Below, piece after piece: positions 4,134 through 6,209 of a stretch of DNA of 6,209 nucleotides; within the stretch, counting starts at the first letter, position 1; each line of letters begins with the position of its first letter. The notes below the pieces were generated by a model that saw only the letters and a list, made by a program, of their open reading frames with translations, ran no database searches and was not told the origin of the DNA. A program made the translations under genes and the position numbers. Source of the stretch: a bacterium (GTDB taxonomy: Bacteria; Bacteroidota; Ignavibacteria; Kapaibacteriales; Kapaibacteriaceae); the NCBI GenBank assembly GCA_020050895.1, contig JAGVJW010000280.1, positions 1-6,209 of the forward strand. Reading direction: 5' to 3'.

Positions 4134-6209
4134 ATGAAAACGTTGCTTCGAAGTATTCTTTTCACCTTTCTGTTGACCGCTGTTGGCACAATTGTACAAG
4201 CGCAATGCTACTATGGATATGGAACCATATACGGAAATGATCCATACGGAGGAACGTATGCTCAGGGCACCCAGATGTATGTGCAATGGGATGTCTACGA
4301 CTTGTACTACAACGGAATTTGGCCACCAATTGAGTCGACGATTTCCATTGATATATCCACTGATGGCGGCTATTCATGGAACGAAGTAGTTACTGGTCTG
4401 GATCTTGAGGAAGGAAACCCTTCAGGCTGGGGTTACTTTTATGGATACACAAATGTTACCATACCCTGGACGCTCACTCCGAGCTATGACTGTTATGTAA
4501 GACTCCGAGAAGTTCCCAACAACCCGAACGATTGCTCCTATTTGTACGACGGCTATAACCAATACTATTACTATGGTATTCCGTTCACAATCTCACCCGG
4601 ATGCTACCAACCAGCAATTACTTTGCAACCTGCCAATCAAAACGGTTGTGTGGGCTATCCTCTTACGATAGATGTTGGCGTTGATATTGGCCCCGGTACG
4701 CCTTCGATGCAGTATGAATGGTACAAGGGAACTACACTGTATTCTACCTCGACTTCGACGAAATCTCTCTCGTTTCCCAGTATTCAAACAGGTGATGCAG
4801 GTACATACTATTTGATTGTAAAGAATCTGTGCGGTAAGCAGGTTACCTCGAGAACATTGACGTTGACCGTTCAATCACCCGCCAAGTTTACACAACAACC
4901 AACTGGCATGACGATCTGTCCGGGCGCCAGTGGAGTACTAACTGCAATTGCAACCGGTACAAACCTCACATATCAATGGTTGAAGGATGGCGCTGCTCTT
5001 CCGGGCTCTACACAAAGCACTTACAGCATACCGAATGCAACTACAAATGACAATGGAACCTACAGCGTTATCATCACTGCTGCGTGCGGCCCTGCCGACA
5101 CAAGCAACGACGCCGTTGTAGTAGTTCCCTCACCACCAATCATCGTTCAGCAACCCGTCGGTGGCGGCTTCTGCCCGGGTTCAAATGTTACGATAACTCC
5201 AGTGATTACTGGGACGGGATTATCGTACCAATGGTATAAGGGCGACAATATGATTATTGGTGCAACCACAGTTAACCTGAATCTCCCCTCGTTTCAGCCA
5301 TCCGAATCCGGTTACTATTGGCTTAGAGTGAAAGGGGGCGTGGGAGCTTGTATTTCGACGACATCCACAGTTCAGGTTAATGTGTACACCTATGGGCCAC
5401 CAGTCATTACGGAACAACCCAAGGCAACTGACATCTGTGCTGGTTCTCAGGGCGAGTTGATTGTTAATGCCGATGGTGCTGACCTTGCATATCAATGGTA
5501 TCGTAACGGATCACCAGTACCAAACAGTAATAACTACATGTTGATACTAGCTAATGCAACTTCTGGCATGAGCGGCGACTACCGCGTAGACGTCAGCTCT
5601 GCTTGCAACGGCCTAATATCAAGCAACTCCGTCCGCGTCGATGTTCTTAAACTGCCTGTCATCTCTAACCATCCTGCTGGAGCCGATCTGCAGGTAGGTA
5701 ATACCTTGACGCTCACCGTAAGCGCATCAGATGCCCGAACAATTACATGGTATCGCAACGAAATGGAAATAGCATCGGGTTCATCGAATACGCTAACAAT
5801 TTCCAATGTTGCCATCTCCGACGCCGGTTACTATCGGGCAGTGGTTTCAAACGCGTGTGGTTCCACAACATCACGCAGTGCCAAGGTTACTGTAATCGAC
5901 CCAGCCAGTCTAATTCCGATACTTGACATCACGTCGGAAAACCTTAACGTTGGTGATGTTCCGTATGGTTATAATAAAACACAAACATTCTCCAACGTAT
6001 TCGTCAACATTGGAACAGCAGCTCTCAGCGTGTCAGGCCTGAGTTTTAGCGGTACGAATGCCTCCGATTTCTCTGTTGTCGGCGGTGGTGCACCGTTTAC
6101 ATTGCAGCCACTTGAGTCCAGGACGATTGATGTGCAGTATACACCCGGCCGTGTTGGCCCTTCAGCGGCACAACTGCTGATCACGTCCAACGCAACGCCG
6201 AGCACCAGA
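4134..6209 (+). CDS. Paralogous secreted Ig-like/HYDIN-like domain protein, probable T9SS substrate (3' truncated)
   Basis: The frame stays open from the ATG to the last base of the window (692 codons), so the stop lies beyond it. The protein parallels the gene at 1215 along its whole visible length with an offset of about 2-6 residues. Residues 1-24 are a signal peptide (MKTLLRS, hydrophobic ILFTFLLTAVGTI, then VQAQ). Residues 25-158 form a tyrosine-rich N-terminal module with IDISTDGGYSW...VTIPW...CYVRLREVP. Five Ig-like domains lie at about 159-246, 249-331, 335-418, 422-504 and 508-588, and a HYDIN/ASPM-like domain starts at about 597 (LNVGDVPYGY at 604-613). Cysteine pairs 172/233, 262/318, 347/406 and 435/491 mark Ig 1-4; Ig 5 has only C575. 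By analogy, a second HYDIN-like domain and a T9SS sorting domain should follow, about 200 residues more, but this is inferred. Ligand and function are unknown. Confidence 0.93.
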   Translation, partial: MKTLLRSILFTFLLTAVGTIVQAQCYYGYGTIYGNDPYGGTYAQGTQMYVQWDVYDLYYNGIWPPIESTISIDISTDGGYSWNEVVTGLDLEEGNPSGWGYFYGYTNVTIPWTLTPSYDCYVRLREVPNNPNDCSYLYDGYNQYYYYGIPFTISPGCYQPAITLQPANQNGCVGYPLTIDVGVDIGPGTPSMQYEWYKGTTLYSTSTSTKSLSFPSIQTGDAGTYYLIVKNLCGKQVTSRTLTLTVQSPAKFTQQPTGMTICPGASGVLTAIATGTNLTYQWLKDGAALPGSTQSTYSIPNATTNDNGTYSVIITAACGPADTSNDAVVVVPSPPIIVQQPVGGGFCPGSNVTITPVITGTGLSYQWYKGDNMIIGATTVNLNLPSFQPSESGYYWLRVKGGVGACISTTSTVQVNVYTYGPPVITEQPKATDICAGSQGELIVNADGADLAYQWYRNGSPVPNSNNYMLILANATSGMSGDYRVDVSSACNGLISSNSVRVDVLKLPVISNHPAGADLQVGNTLTLTVSASDARTITWYRNEMEIASGSSNTLTISNVAISDAGYYRAVVSNACGSTTSRSAKVTVIDPASLIPILDITSENLNVGDVPYGYNKTQTFSNVFVNIGTAALSVSGLSFSGTNASDFSVVGGGAPFTLQPLESRTIDVQYTPGRVGPSAAQLLITSNATPSTR
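4608..5897 (+). repeat. Array of five divergent Ig-like domain repeats (second paralogue)
   Basis: The five units match those of the first paralogue one to one in order and spacing, including signatures specific to each unit: QPVGGG.CPGS opens unit 3 in both, and WYRNEMEIA lies in unit 5 of both. The whole array was therefore present before the genes duplicated, and neither copy has gained or lost a unit since. Confidence 0.85.

Noticed and set aside
5220..5495. 91-residue minus-strand open frame, with other minus-strand frames at 4593-4874, 5579-5815 and 5969-6205
   Set aside because: All lie inside the continuous frame of the second surface gene that runs from 4134 to the window end.
1215..6209. 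Mobile element or recent DNA duplication as the source of the repeated genes
   Set aside because: No transposase, terminal inverted repeats or target duplications are visible, and the copies have diverged heavily at silent sites, so this is an old gene duplication.

Overview
The window comes from a bacterium of the Bacteroidota/Chlorobiota-Kapabacteria side of the FCB group. The main reason is a complete secreted protein that ends in a type IX secretion system (T9SS) type A sorting domain and carries Ig-like and HYDIN/ASPM-type ('choice-of-anchor D') domains, an architecture typical of those lineages. The taxonomic placement is an inference from domain architecture, not a phylogenetic result. 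All three genes lie on the + strand.

Layout. Positions 1-1040 hold the C-terminal half of hppA, a membrane-bound ion-translocating pyrophosphatase whose signature residues are of the K+-dependent type. Positions 1041-1214 are intergenic, with a plausible sigma70-like promoter, short direct repeats and a weak ribosome binding site. Positions 1215-3890 encode an 891-residue exported protein: signal peptide, tyrosine-rich N-terminal module, five Ig-like domains, two HYDIN/ASPM-like domains and a T9SS sorting domain. Positions 3891-4133 hold a hairpin, a strong intrinsic terminator and the leader of the next gene. Positions 4134-6209 encode a second protein with the same domain order. It is cut by the window end, so it has no visible stop codon; 692 residues are visible and roughly 200 more are expected.

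How it fits together. The pyrophosphatase is a housekeeping energy gene with no evident functional link to the other two. The two large genes are tandem paralogues made by an old duplication: they align from signal peptide to the first HYDIN-like domain, but most shared codons differ synonymously. A terminator between them and separate leaders suggest separate transcription. Both products are expected to cross the inner membrane by Sec; the first, and presumably the second, then crosses the outer membrane by T9SS and is attached to or released from the cell surface. Their ligand or role (adhesion, surface layer, matrix) cannot be read from the sequence. No RNA gene, mobile element or CRISPR array is visible.
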